From Latrodectus hesperus (taxonomy: Eukaryota > Arthropoda > Arachnida > Araneae > Theridiidae), in the NCBI GenBank assembly GCA_037975125.1, contig CM075853.1:49854458-49918457 (forward strand): a stretch of DNA of 64,000 nt, given 5' to 3'. A program made the position numbers and the translations under genes. Within the stretch, counting starts at the first letter, position 1. Each line of letters starts with the position of its first letter. The notes beneath the pieces were generated by a model that saw only the letters and a program-made list of their open reading frames with translations, was not told where the DNA came from and did no database searches. Positions 52,172-64,000 of this stretch are shown piece by piece.

Positions 52172-53503
52172 TGTTTTTTTTAAATATTATTTAACTTAAT
52201 ACTTAGAGAGCTAATTTACTGAAGTTTATACGCAATGTAAAAATTTTCTTTAAAAAAGAGCACGACTTCGACGAGTTCGTTTCTTATTGCAGTCAAAATA
52301 ATTCAATCCTACTTCATTTATAGACAAAAGGAAACTCTAAATATTATCAAATATTTTTTCAACTAAATATGGTTTTATGGCTTATTATGATTAAATAAAA
52401 TATCTTTTCTCAAAAATCAATACCATACTTTCATTAAAAACAAATATTAGTAGTTTCATCAAGCTAAAAATTATAAATTTCATATTTTTCTAAGAAATAT
52501 TAATTTTACTGTCAATATAAAGTGTTTCTTATATACTCAAAACCTACAGTAAATATTTGATAAAATACGAATTTTTAAATATAATTTTATTCAATAATTT
52601 TGGTACAAAATTATTTTTAAAATCCTCTTGGAGTAAAAAAAATCTCATTTTATCTAAAATTTAATACTTTTGATATCCATAGAATAAATTAGTGAATACA
52701 ATACTGTAATCATGCGAACAAAGTATACGTATAGATTTTTGGCTTATTAAAAAGCAAAATTAAAGAACTTGAAAATTTTTAAAGAAAATCACTTTTAATT
52801 TAAAAAGCATTGAAAAGATTTTTCAAAAACAAGATCCAAGATATATATATGGTTTACAAAATTTCTATTATGAGTACAAATTAAAAAGTAGTGTGATGAA
52901 AAAGGAAAAATGTAAAAAATAAAATATACAAAATTAAAATATAATCTTTTAAAATAGTTTTTGTAATATATATATTTATCCATCGTATCTTAAAAGAAAA
53001 TTAATAAAATTTCCAGTTAAAGCTTTTCATACAAATTTAATTTTTAGTCAACTATAAAGAGAAGAATGATATGAAAATATGACAAAAAATATATAATATG
53101 ATAATAAATACACGCTTGCATATTAATTTTGTTGGATGCTATTAAGAATATATTAAATAAGTACACATTCTAGGAAAATTTCTTGTAAATACTGTTATTA
53201 ATTGTATTATTTTTGTGGAAACTTTCAATTAACTAGTTTGGCAAAAAATAGCATTTTTTATGAAGAGTTATTAAGAATGCATCCTCAATATAATTACAAA
53301 TTACTCAGTGATTCAATTGTTTATAGTTAATTATAGCTTATATAAAAAATTGTTATTTCTTTGTATTAAGAATCTTAGAGTAAATTTTTAAAAATTAAAA
53401 CAAATCGCGAAAAAAAAAAATTCATAGCGCTTGCCATAATCAGTTTTTTTTTCACAGTAAATGAAAAAAAAATTGTAACGTTAACTTTTCTTTCAAAAAA
53501 CAG

Positions 53504-53548
53504 TTCATATTTTGTTACTTTATGTTCATATTCAATTCATATTTTGTT
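53504..53548. repeat. Short direct repeat of TTCATATTTTGTT
   Basis: The 13-bp unit occurs at 53504-53516 and 53536-53548, with a partial copy (gttcatattc) between. This looks like a degenerate local duplication. Confidence 0.65.
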
Positions 53549-54410
53549 TTTCTTCAATTCAATTAGTGTATATTTTATCAATTTATTTAATTTTTGCCAA
53601 TTTATTTCATTTTTTTAAAGAAATTATAAATTATATATTTTGAAAATATGAAAATTTAATTTCATGTATTACTTTAAAATATATTTTGTTGAAGAATATG
53701 ACCTCCTTCATCAAATGTACGATTTTAGAATGAAATATATATATAAAAAATAGTTTTTATTGAGCTTATGCTTATATTATATAATAAATCGAATCTGTTC
53801 AAGCGATCAGCATGTCATCGCCGTACATATTTACTCATTAAATGTTAGTAAAAGTTGAAAGCTCATTCACTATTGTTAAACAACGGAAGTTGCTTTATTT
53901 TTTTAAAAAAAAGTACTTGTGATTGTAAACAAGAAAAAATTCTTTTTTTTAGGTTAAATAGATTAAACTTATTATCTATGAAATGTAATATTTTCGTTCG
54001 ATCAATTATTTTACTGCTATTTTTAAATAATTAACTGCATATTTATGTAGTGATCGAGTATATATAATTCTAATGATAAATACATACACATTTTTTTCTG
54101 CGAGGGTATATTTCACATTATAAAATTATATATAATCTAAAACATATACTTCACTATATACAAACGTAAATCATGTCAATAAAGAAAAGTAAATTAAAAG
54201 CCCGTATATGTGTGTTTATTTGTATATTATTGAAAATTAAACACAGAGATAAATTTCACTCCAAAATGATCGAATTTGAAGTTTGATAAAATATTCATGC
54301 ACGTATATAAGAATTAATAAAAAATTGGCTTATAGATTTAAAAAAAAATTAATCACGGGTACAGTTAAATTAGACCTAAAATTAAATTAATATTTCAAAA
54401 TTTTAATTTC

Positions 54411-54430
54411 AAAATTAAAATTTTAATTTT
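54411..54430. repeat. 20-bp perfect AT-only palindrome
   Basis: AAAATTAAAATTTTAATTTT equals its own reverse complement. About one such palindrome is expected by chance in 64 kb of this composition, so it is recorded without weight. Confidence 0.6.
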
Positions 54431-56391
54431 ATCTATTTAGAGAACGATATATTTCACACACTATATAGTACTACTTCGTTTAATGTTACGAGAAAATATA
54501 AAAGAAATATGAGCGCGAATGATAAAAAAATATTCGATATTGCCAATTCAAATATGTATTCCAAATATATTCACACAACAAAAAATAACTTGATGTTTAA
54601 GATCAAAGAGCTTAATAAAAGCAAATAAATAACTATGACAAAGCTTAAAATCCCACAGTTAAATTTCAAAAAATAATTTATAATCATATGTGTAGTATAA
54701 TTATAATTACAATATAATATATAAGAGTAATCTAAAACTTATAGATAATTAAAAATTTATTGTTCATCAACAAAACACTGAAGTCCTCAGATATATATGG
54801 TAACTTAAAATATAATTCGTGCTTTTTTAAGCTATTTAGGTAGCCATCTTTAAATAATTTGAAAAAATCATTTCGGTAAAGTAATTTTTGAATTAATCTT
54901 GAAAAAAGCAACTACCATTTGTTTTATTTTATTATTTTTCCTTTCTTATCTCATTTCTCACAAAAAATTTCTTTATAACATTGTGTAGAATATATGCCTT
55001 TTAATATAAAGAAAATATTATCAAAATATCTTATTTAAAAAAAATATTTTAATAATTATTCGCATAAATGACTTGTTATATAAAATGTATCCTTTTCAAA
55101 TTTAAAATTATACAAACATTAAATCATTCAATGAGAACTAAAGTTAAGAATATTTGAATTTACTGAATATATATTTAACCAACAACGCACCATCATTCAG
55201 AATGTGATATAAATCTAAGGAATGAAAAGGGAAAAAAGGACGTATAAAATCTATTATTGTATAATATTAAATTATATATAGCAAATCAAAATTAGAATTA
55301 TTAAAAAATTACATGAACGAATAAACAAAACATATAAACAGGAATATATGGATAAAATACAGTATCAAATAGTCTGATATGGGCAATTTTGGTACAATAT
55401 TTTCACAACATTTAAATATTATTTTCAAAAATATCATAAAAATATTTGAATTATTAAATAATAACAAATCGATAATTTACTTTTTATTTTCACGAACAAT
55501 ATATAATGTCAACAGATTTTAATGATATTTTCACAAATACTACTATTGATGAACTTTTTGATTTTTTACTTGTACAAATTTCGTTCTTCATTTGACAATA
55601 TTGGAAGAATTTAAATACATTTTGTATCTATAATAAGTATATTTATGGAATTCGACAGGATTCAAAATTCTCAATCGATTCAAAATTTGCTAATTATTTT
55701 TTGTGTTATTTTTAAAAAAATCTCAGATTATACAGATGCCATGTTTTCAGATAAATAGAAATTTTTATAACATTTAATGTCGGAAATTTTTTGAAGCAGT
55801 TTCTAAAAATATATATCCTTATGATTTAAACTTAATTAAAGCAAATAAGAATAACTTGAAACAAGAATTTTTAAATAATTTTAGGTAACTTAAAATACAA
55901 TATTAATTATATTAATATATATAATAAAATTAATGGACTTACTGTTTAGAAATAATAAATTAAATTACTGAAATTTGAATATTTCTATTAAAATTAATAA
56001 GAACGTAATCTTTAATTAACTAGACAAAAATATATAAGATTTAAAATAATTAAAAAAAAAATTAGAAAGTAAATTAAATGCTAAAAAATTAAGTTACTAA
56101 ATAATAGTATACCAATAAAGTTTATCCAACACAATTTGGGAAGTAGAGCATTGGTTATAGAAGTGAAAAATAAGGCATAGTTATTAACTATAAAAGACTC
56201 AGTCACCCAAGCCTTGAAAATCTCATATAAAGATTGAAATGCTATTGTTTGTACTTAGTTACTTTCGATATTTTGTTTAATATTTCGATATTTATATATA
56301 CTAGGTTTCTAATATATTAGTTTTTATAATTGTATGGGAAAATATTTATTAGATTGTTTACTTGTAGACTTATTAGATTGATTTACGTTTA

Positions 56392-56518
56392 TTGTTGTTG
56401 TTGCATGCCCCCGAGGTCAGCAGCGCTAGACCAGGTCCATGAGCGCGCACACCTTCAAAAAGTCCACCACCATAAGAGGATTCTCCACCAGATCTCTCCC
56501 GGAGAGACCAAGGCATAG
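56392..56518 (-). mobile_element. 5'-truncated 3' end of a non-LTR retrotransposon
   Basis: Read on the minus strand, a GC-rich stretch starts abruptly at 56518 with an open frame of 30 codons that ends at TAG (56428-56426). The peptide closes with VDFLKVCALMDLV, which resembles the hydrophobic 'xxFLKxTxL' type C-terminus of LINE reverse-transcriptase proteins. A short GC-rich 3' UTR (about 22 bp) and four CAA units (56403-56392) follow; short tandem 3' tails are typical of several LINE clades. Truncation at the 5' end by aborted reverse transcription fits. Target-site duplications are not clear. The clade cannot be named from this much. The plus-strand frame at 56330-56518 is its shadow. Confidence 0.55.
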
Positions 56519-58730
56519 AAGAATGTATTTATAAGCCGAATATTTGTGTTATTCTCAATTTTATAATTGGTGTTTTTGCATGGTTTTAAATGTAATAGCA
56601 TAATTTTGACGACAGGCCTTTGTTTGTACAAAAGGATACTGTTATGCCTTTACCAATATGGTCAACATTCCCAGATGAAAATGATCACATCGTTACTTAA
56701 TTCGATTTGTATATTCATTTTACTATTCAACTCCACTTATACATTTTGCTTTTTAATACTTGTATTTTAAAATTTGTACTTTTAAGTACGAAATACTCTT
56801 ATGTAGCAAATGTCATTTCATTAAAAAATAATGTATTTATTTAATACCTAACACACTGTAATATCAAGTTTTTTAACAAATTTAAATTTGAAGTTTAATT
56901 TAGAATATATATAGCAGTATAAGATTCAGGTTAAAGCAATTTTAGAAATTTTTAGAGAATAACAAAGAAATAAGTTAAACTGAATAAAAAGGAAAAATAA
57001 AATCATATAAATTAAATAAACTTAACAGAGCGGAAATTAAAATTTCACATTCCAAGACAGTAAATAACATAAAATAACGGATAAATTTTAAAATACAATG
57101 TAAACAACATTAAACAAAATAATTTGCATTTTTTTGGTTTAATATTATTTATATTGTATTTTAAAAATTATTTTCCGTTAAAAAGTAGGTATTAACCAAA
57201 TAGTACAAAATAAAATGACTGTGTGCACAAAAATTCTCTTTAGTATAAAAAATGAATTACTGTTATTTATTTTATAAATAATTAACGTTCTTTAACAGCA
57301 AGGAAAAAAAGCAGCGGAATGAGTAGAGGATAAATACCAAGTATTGGCTTTAAATTTTTTGCCGATTTGTTTAATTTGTGCGAATGTTGTATTGGATTAA
57401 GAAATTTTATTCATTTAGTTTTTATGTCAAATAAAATTTACTAACAAAATTAATTTCACATACATTTCTTATTGATGACATCACATGGTAATAGAAATAA
57501 GTGTTTATTATATACGTACCAAAAGCTAGAATAAATAAATTCAGCAATCTAAACCACTTCACAAAAAACATATATTAAATATGTAAATTATAGATAAAAA
57601 AAGACAAAATTTGGATCAATATCGATGTAACATTTTTTCAGAGTAAAACAAGTATTATTGCAGAATTCATAGGGATTTTTGTGTTTTTTTTTTTTTCTGT
57701 ATGAATGGAAAGGAATTTCAATACTTTTAATAGATAAACATTTTATTTAAAAAAGTAACACAGTAGCACATTTACAATACTAATGAATTTTCTATATAAG
57801 TATTATAACGATTTTAAATCTAAATTTGATTTGTAATAAAGTACTATTATAAATATACAAATTATGTAGACTAAAAGTGATCGTAAAAAATATTTATAAA
57901 AAAATATTTAAAAAAACACTGATAACAGTGAAACTAAGTTTTAAATATATTTAACATCGTAGTACCAAGATTTTTTTTTTTTGTTATTTTCAAATTAAAG
58001 AAACTATGCTTTTTTTCTGATAAATCAACTAAACACACTACTTTTACTACTGCAAGTAATCTCAATTACGTAATTTCTGAATTAATTTTTTTAGAGTATA
58101 AATTAATGCAACACACACACAACTTTTAGTTATTTACCATTATATAATGTCTTACATTAAATAAAAATAACTTACAATACCTTTCTTCACCAAACCTAAT
58201 AAGCATTTAAAGCATATTACATTTTTAAAAGATACAGAATTCTTTTACTTGGTTCAGAATAAATAGAAAAAATTAAAATGATAGTCTTTTATAGTATTTT
58301 GGAATGATTTTGTAGTCATTTTTAAATTTAAATAAATGTTTGATTAAAATAATTGCGGTAAAATAAAATAATTGGCAGACTCTAAGAATATAAAAGTTTT
58401 AAATTACTCGAGCTTTAAAAGCCATGTTTTATGGAAGATGAGTGTGTTGCTGGAAATGCGCTTTCGACTTCATAAAATATGATGCAAAATTTCGTTAAGT
58501 ACTATTCCCTTTGATATAGTTTTCCACAATCGCAATGCCAACTCAAAATGGGAAAAAAGTAAATTACATTCCCTCTTAGAGCAAAATTTAACCTTATAAA
58601 ATGCAAAGCTACTTCTTTTGCATTTATTAGAGCATAGTCAAGGATTTTAATGCAAATAAATTTTTGTTGCAATGTACTTTTCTTTCAAATTGAATCCAAC
58701 GAAATAAATTATGAAATAACGCAAATTTAA
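56519..58730. other. AT-rich desert, no gene seen
   Basis: Contains poly-T runs near 57684-57696 and 57970-57982. The plus frame at 56567-56770 (67 codons) has no recognised motif. Confidence 0.7.
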
Positions 58731-59300
58731 CTTTTTAAAGTTGTATTTAACTGAAAAACGTGGAGCTTACAGCGGCTCATTTGCTTTCGAGAGCAACAGC
58801 GTAACTTCCCTGGGTCTGAATGACATCAAAATAGCTATTAAACAAGAACGGAGCAGTAAAACTGAAACATTCGACAATTTTAATGCTGGAAGAAGAAAAA
58901 AAATGGGTAATGCATCATAAAAACCACTTATTTTCACAAGATGCTAACAAAGATGTTAATGATTTTAAAGAAATGCAAGAGCCAAGTTCAATAAGAGCAG
59001 GTGTTTTTAACATAAAACTTTCTTACTTTTTTTAACATTGGAGTTTTATAATGTTCGCCCAACAACGGACCATTCTGCACGGGCTTTTTCTACGGAAGGA
59101 ATGCCTATTTGATGTCACAAGTTAAAGCAAGACAAAATAAATAAATAAATAAATAATTGTAAGTTTTATGGCGCCAATTTAATCCGAAGAAGTCCGAAAG
59201 TGGAAGAGAGAGGGAAAAAATGACAATCTTACAGCTGTCATTCCCATGATTCAGAGATTACCGCAAAGTGAGCTGAAAATCTTTTTTTTTTTTTTTTGGC
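58730..59300. other. GC-enriched island with homeodomain-like motifs
   Basis: About 43% G+C at 58741-58800, with a second richer part at 59040-59270. Stops occur in all frames. Motifs seen: TTTTATGG (Cdx/AbdB-like) running into the palindrome GGCGCC at 59165-59175, and TGACA (59221-59225) paired with ACAGCTGTCA (59231-59240), which combines a TALE-homeodomain core with an E-box. An AAAT microsatellite lies near 59130-59153 and a 16-base T run at 59282-59297 closes the island. A cis-regulatory role is inference. Confidence 0.35.
59133..59153. repeat. (AAAT)n microsatellite
   Basis: About five AAAT units inside the 58.7-59.3 kb island. Confidence 0.85.
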
Positions 59301-62300
59301 AAATATTAACATAAAGAAGTTATTTATAAATTTAATTAAGTCTTTTCGGCGATTAAATGAAAGGAAATGATTATTTTCAGAAAAACCCCTGTTATTGCAA
59401 CGTTTGCTTCTTTGCACAGTTATACTTAAGCTTCCTGTATAGCTAAAATTAAGATAATACAATGCTATTTTTAAATGTACTTAACATTCATATTTGAACA
59501 CGGTAGATGAAAGTATATATGTTACGAAAAATTAGCAGCATTAACTGAAAATTGTTAGGCAGATTTTATTTAATAAATATGTTACAAATTGAGTAAAAAG
59601 AAAATAATTCACGAACAAAGTTTCTGGAATATATTTTCCCGTATTGTTAAGCATTAAAGTTAATTCCCGCAACTACAAAAAAGCAAAGAAAAATGACTTA
59701 ATAAAAGAACACAGGATAAAATCATATATTAGATTGTTTTGATTAAAAAAGTTTATAAACACATTAAATATAAACGAATTTTTTATTTAAATTTCCGGTA
59801 CAAAATGATTTACCCGAAATACCTATACTAACAAAAAACACAACCTAGATATCAACGTTTTCGAATCAAAAATATGAAATATATGCTCTAATATTTCAAA
59901 AAGAAAATTTTTAAGAAATCTTCAGACTTCCAGATTAAAATAACATGTAATAATGCACATAATATAGAATCAGAGAGGTTTTCCTGCCAACATAACAGCA
60001 CTGAATATGTGTAAAAAATAACATCTATTTTTACGAAAAAAAAAATAACATAAAAATAAACACTTTAATTTGCTTCAAGATGAAAGAGGTTTCGTAAATA
60101 TTCTTTTCCACAAGCGCGGTTTTTATATTAAAATTTTAATTAAAATATACTTATAAACCGGTTGTTATATGAGATTACTCTCGTGGAATTTTTATTTCCC
60201 TTGAAAATAAAATGTGATAAGAATATAAAATGACTACTATAATTAAGTATTTTCATAACAAAGATTATTATTATTAATAGTAGGCAATCATTTATTTAAT
60301 ACAGCTACTAGATAGTTGTCAATATTAAATATTGTCCTTATATCTTAAATATTGTTTTAACAGGTACAATCAAATAGCGAATGAAACAATTTATTGATAC
60401 ACTAAATATTTCTTCTATACACAAACAATAATATTTAATATAAAGCTAATATAAAAATGGCTTACTTTTAGAAATGTAATTCGAAAGACAGAGCAGGAGA
60501 GTCTAAAGAGAAAAAAAAATTTATTAGTAAATTTAAACAAAATAAAACAAACTTTTATGCCATTTCATCTTTAACCTAACTAATAAAGCTTATGCATCAG
60601 ATAAACTATAAGAAAATCTAAGCACACAGAACTAATTTGAGATCGAAAAGTTAAAAAAAACAAACAAACCAGAATTCAGTGTTAGGATACACAATACAAA
60701 CTATCGAATGGAAAAAGTTATTCCATCAGGTATTAGAAAAAATATTTTTGTCGCTTGTAATTACAAAATAGCTTATGGTGTCTCCAACAAGATGGAAGTT
60801 TTAAATTATGGAAATTGCGTAAAGGTTTTTCTGATCCATGGATAAACTGCACAAATTTATGTAAAGGGAAGAATATATAGTAAATTTGCATTCTGTATAT
60901 TTACTCTATGCTCATGGCAGTATTCATTATCAAGAAACAGAATTATGAAGATAAGGGATACAACATCTTTAACTAGTTATAATGGAAAAAAAACATGCTA
61001 TTCAAAAACTAATAAAAGAAAAAAATGGCATATGTAAACCAATAAGTAACATATAGCAGATATTGGGGAAAATAAATTAAAACTACAAATATCCTCAATT
61101 TTATATATTTTCTGCTCTATAAAGATAACTTTGAAATGTATGCAAATTTAGCAAGCAGTTTTGAATAAAAAGAATCGAGATGAAAATGCTTATATAACAT
61201 TTATCTGTGGTAAAATTTGGAATTGGTAATTTTGAAAAAAAACAAAATAGTTTCGAGACAAAAAGCATTTAAAGATATTTTTGAACACATTACATAAACG
61301 AATATTAATTACACTTATACTTTTAACACGAGGTAAAATGTTTAAAAGAACATAGCACTTCAAACTGATATAAACATTTTATCGACAAAATTTTAAAATT
61401 ATCTCGATAGCAAATCCAATACAAGAAACTGAATGCGAATAATAAGTCAATGACTATCATTTATATTTACACGAGAGATTCGAAATGAAGTGTGATATAT
61501 TTAAAAAGAAATATTTTAGCAAATAATCATTATTATTTTAAATTAAGTATATTAAGGAAATTCCAAAATAGTTTCAAATACATAATAGAAACTGTAAAAT
61601 GCAACAGTTTTCAATCGTGTGTAGCAATGAAACTTATTGAAAGGACCACTAACCGAGAATATTGAGCAATAACACACTATAGTTCTATATAATAAGAAAT
61701 TACAAATTTAATTTACAATATGATTAGATAAGTATTATATTAATCTAATAAATGGTAGAATATTAAAAGAAGTATTAGGTTAAAAAAGTTAAAAAATACA
61801 GAATTTAATTTTAGAAATTTAAAAATGTCTTAAAAGTAATTTTCGTTTTTTGTATATTTTTCCAGCTCTATGCGAACACGGTTACACTCACTTCCTTTAT
61901 AATGTTTATTATTCTTTTGGGATAAAGTTGATTCTCTAATTCATTTTTTATATTATAAAACTCAGACTAGTAAATGTCCGGTTCTCGAATAAGTAGACTT
62001 ACTTATTCGAGAACTCCCGAGAGAGTTTACAATTTTTCGAATACTATTCACTTCTCAACGTAGATCATTGATACTTCTGCAATTACGTATCAATTCAGTT
62101 TACCCAAATTATTTTTGAGAACTTACAAATTGATGCATTTAACTAAACATACGCATAAATTTCCGATAAAACTATAAAACTTTAAATTATGTATTTTATA
62201 AAAATAAATTTTGCTACTTCTCAAATTCTCACCAAAACTATCCAATTAATGTTATAAGCAAGATATCTATATGTATACGATTTAAGGGAAAATGTTGTTT

Positions 62301-62870
62301 TCTTATTTTACTTTCATAATGAATAACAACGACATAATAATATTATATCATAATGAAATCATAACTATGAAGCCTACAAAAAGCTACGAATCCCAAAATT
62401 AATTTTAAATTATCGATAGAAAACGATAAACTTGCTTAAATTTTCATAATAAAATTTTTCCTCGGTATTTTTAAATCCAGTAAGTAAAAGATAGCGAAAT
62501 GATTACCTAGCAAAAAAAAAAAGTTTCATATTGAAAAGTAAAATACTTTTGAATAAATAAAAATATATAGTAATAAATATAATTTATATGTATAGTATAG
62601 TGAAAAGAGTTCGCGAAATCTTTGCGATCAATAACACAAACCATCAAGAAATTCAAAAGAAAAAATTTGCTATACAAAAAAAATATTTAAATTTAATAAC
62701 TTGTATATTACAGAGAAAAATAAGTGCACTAACATTAATTTTTCTCATCAAACATTTCTAAATTTTTATAAGATAAAAATATAGAAAACCAATACAAGTG
62801 GAATTAAAGCGATACGAAATATAATATTTTCAAATTGAGAAATTTCAATTCTAAAATAACTCAGAAATGG
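59300..62870. other. AT-rich desert with one GC-containing hairpin
   Basis: No gene-like frame. The notable object is the perfect hairpin at 61981-62014. Confidence 0.7.
61981..62014. repeat. Perfect 15-bp hairpin, 4-nt loop
   Basis: GTTCTCGAATAAGTA at 61981-61995 is followed by the loop GACT and the exact reverse complement at 62000-62014. Six of 15 pairs are G-C, high for this DNA, so chance is unlikely. The tight stem is shorter than an animal miRNA precursor. Just outside, ccg on the left and tcccgagag on the right extend the local GC enrichment. Confidence 0.85.
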
Positions 62871-63220
62871 TTAAAGGCCAGAAAACGTGGAACTTGTTCG
62901 GAGAAGTTCAAAAAAAAATTTGGTAACTTCATCTTCCAAAGAACGATCAGCAACGAGCGGGTCGGAATCGTTCGCGAAAATTTTGTGAGTAAGTAAGGGA
63001 TGAGAAAACAGGAGTTGTTTTCTTTTTCTTTTTGTATTTTTATTTTCCTTTGCTTTTTCTTTATTATTTTTTTCCTTCTTCCGAATAAAAAAAGAGAAGA
63101 AAAAAAATTCTTGGAAGCCTGCCAAAGCACATCGCTGCAGGAGAAGATCGGTAGGAGATCTCGCTGCTTTGGTCAACATCTTCCAACACAGCTGGGGAGG
63201 AGAGAGCGGCCTCAACTAAT
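62870..63220. other. GC-rich island with splice-like signals on both strands
   Basis: About half G+C at 63121-63180, with an AT- and pyrimidine-rich middle (63014-63100). On the plus strand ...aaaatttt|GTGAGTAAGT (donor at 62985) is a strong 5' splice signal after a GC-richer 110 bp. On the minus strand ctctctcctccccag (ending at 63192) is a strong 3' splice signal followed by a GC-rich stretch open in two frames. Four overlapping frames of 74-114 codons cover the island and none is recognised. The two signals lie on opposite strands, so they do not make one exon. Candidate first exon, regulatory DNA, or decayed repeat. Confidence 0.4.
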
Positions 63221-64000
63221 TTAATGGATGAGAAATTAAATAAAGGATGAATTAAAAAAATAGAAGCAAAATCTGAAATAATAACCAACGTCGAGAATGA
63301 AAAAAAAGTGTATTTCTAACAACGTTATGCCTCCCTCAGAATGGAAAATGTCGGTCCACATTTTGAGGAACGGTCATTCATCTTTCAAAAGATGATGGGT
63401 CAAAAACCAAGTCTCTACTGATTTCTCTTTTACAATTCCTCCATGAAGATATTCACTGATAAAAAAAATATCATTATTCCCTTAGAAAACAAGTATTTAT
63501 GGAAAAAAATAGCATTTAAAAGAAATATTTTATTCGTTGCGAAAAGTTTTACTTAGACAGAAGCTAATATAAAAAAGAAATTGACAAGAAAGTTTCTTAT
63601 AGAGAAAAAAATCTAATGACACATTTGGAAAAGAGGGTAATATATATATATATATATTTCAATATCTAAACTTTTTATAAATTCGCAGTTTTAGAAGATC
63701 AGGGAGACGATAATGTGTAAGGGTGGGTTGTAGTAAAGAGTAAAATAATTGAAAATGCTTAAATGTTTACTATCAATACAAAAAAATCCAATTTAACTTA
63801 TAAAAATATTTTAATGTTTTAAACACACACACACATAGATAATTTAGAACAACATATTAAGATTTGTGCAATATAAATTTGCAAATTAATGAATGTTCTT
63901 CAATTGGATTTTCTTGTTCAAAACAATTTTACACGGTTAACTGCACTGACGTGTAATGTATTAAATGAGTTTTAATGGGCATTACGGATACGCAATATAC
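63220..64000. other. AT-rich end of window, no gene seen
   Basis: A small GC-enriched patch lies near 63330-63420 (gtcggtccac, gaacggtcattc). A TA run at 63640-63657 and six CA units near 63823-63834 are the only repeats. Nothing coding can be supported. Confidence 0.65.
63640..63657. repeat. Short (TA)n microsatellite
   Basis: Nine TA units. Confidence 0.9.

Larger units (their letters stand above)
47600..56391. other. AT-rich desert with several fold-backs, no gene seen
   Basis: Nearly nine kilobases without a supportable gene. It holds hairpins at 48798-48843, 51284-51358 and 52112-52171, a TA array at 50068-50130, a short GT run near 49492-49503, a partial direct repeat at 53504-53548 and an AT-only palindrome at 54411-54430. 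Confidence 0.7.

Noticed and set aside
62871..63215. 114-codon minus frame in the last island
   Set aside because: Its middle is a Lys-rich string from an A/T homopolymer stretch, and three other frames overlap it.

Overview
The window looks like nuclear DNA of an animal, most likely an arthropod (a chelicerate such as a spider is possible; that is inference). Background lines counted by hand run about 10-25% G+C. There are many long (TA)n microsatellites, no bacterial gene organisation, and no reading frame I can tie to a known protein family. The longest open frames (125 and 167 codons) lie in locally G+C-richer or pyrimidine-rich stretches and look like chance. I call no complete protein-coding gene, tRNA, rRNA or known small RNA. 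The window is best read as intergenic or intronic 'desert' DNA.

The main structure is a set of short islands of 35-67% G+C in the AT-rich background: about 6.38-7.06 kb, 11.34-11.72, 16.74-16.90, 21.32-21.76, 22.96-23.48, 24.22-24.56, 25.29-25.42, 29.19-29.74, 35.73-36.06, 38.38-38.73, 47.08-47.60, 58.73-59.30 and 62.87-63.22. Most have stops in all frames over most of their length. Several hold palindromes, E-box, CRE-like or homeodomain-like motifs, or isolated splice-site-like signals. They could be cis-regulatory or conserved non-coding elements, non-coding or first exons of unseen genes, or decayed transposons; sequence alone does not separate these. Three islands fall within 21.3-24.6 kb, with a good match to the CTCF consensus at 22256-22269 between them.

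The one recognisable transposon piece is a 5'-truncated tail of a non-LTR retrotransposon on the minus strand (56392-56518): an open C-terminal frame, a stop, a short GC-rich 3' UTR and a (CAA)4 tail. Recognisable transposon content is otherwise very low.

Several fold-back structures are too good for chance at this base composition: 51284-51358 (33-bp arms, 2 mismatches, 9-nt loop), 11069-11134 (27-bp arms, 1 mismatch, 12-nt loop) and 61981-62014 (perfect 15-bp arms, 4-nt loop, unusually GC-containing). These could be MITE-like elements or transcribed hairpins. Smaller tandem repeats and a 25-bp alternating purine-pyrimidine (Z-DNA-prone) tract at 6932-6956 complete the picture. I found no convincing new system; the islands and hairpins deserve the second look.
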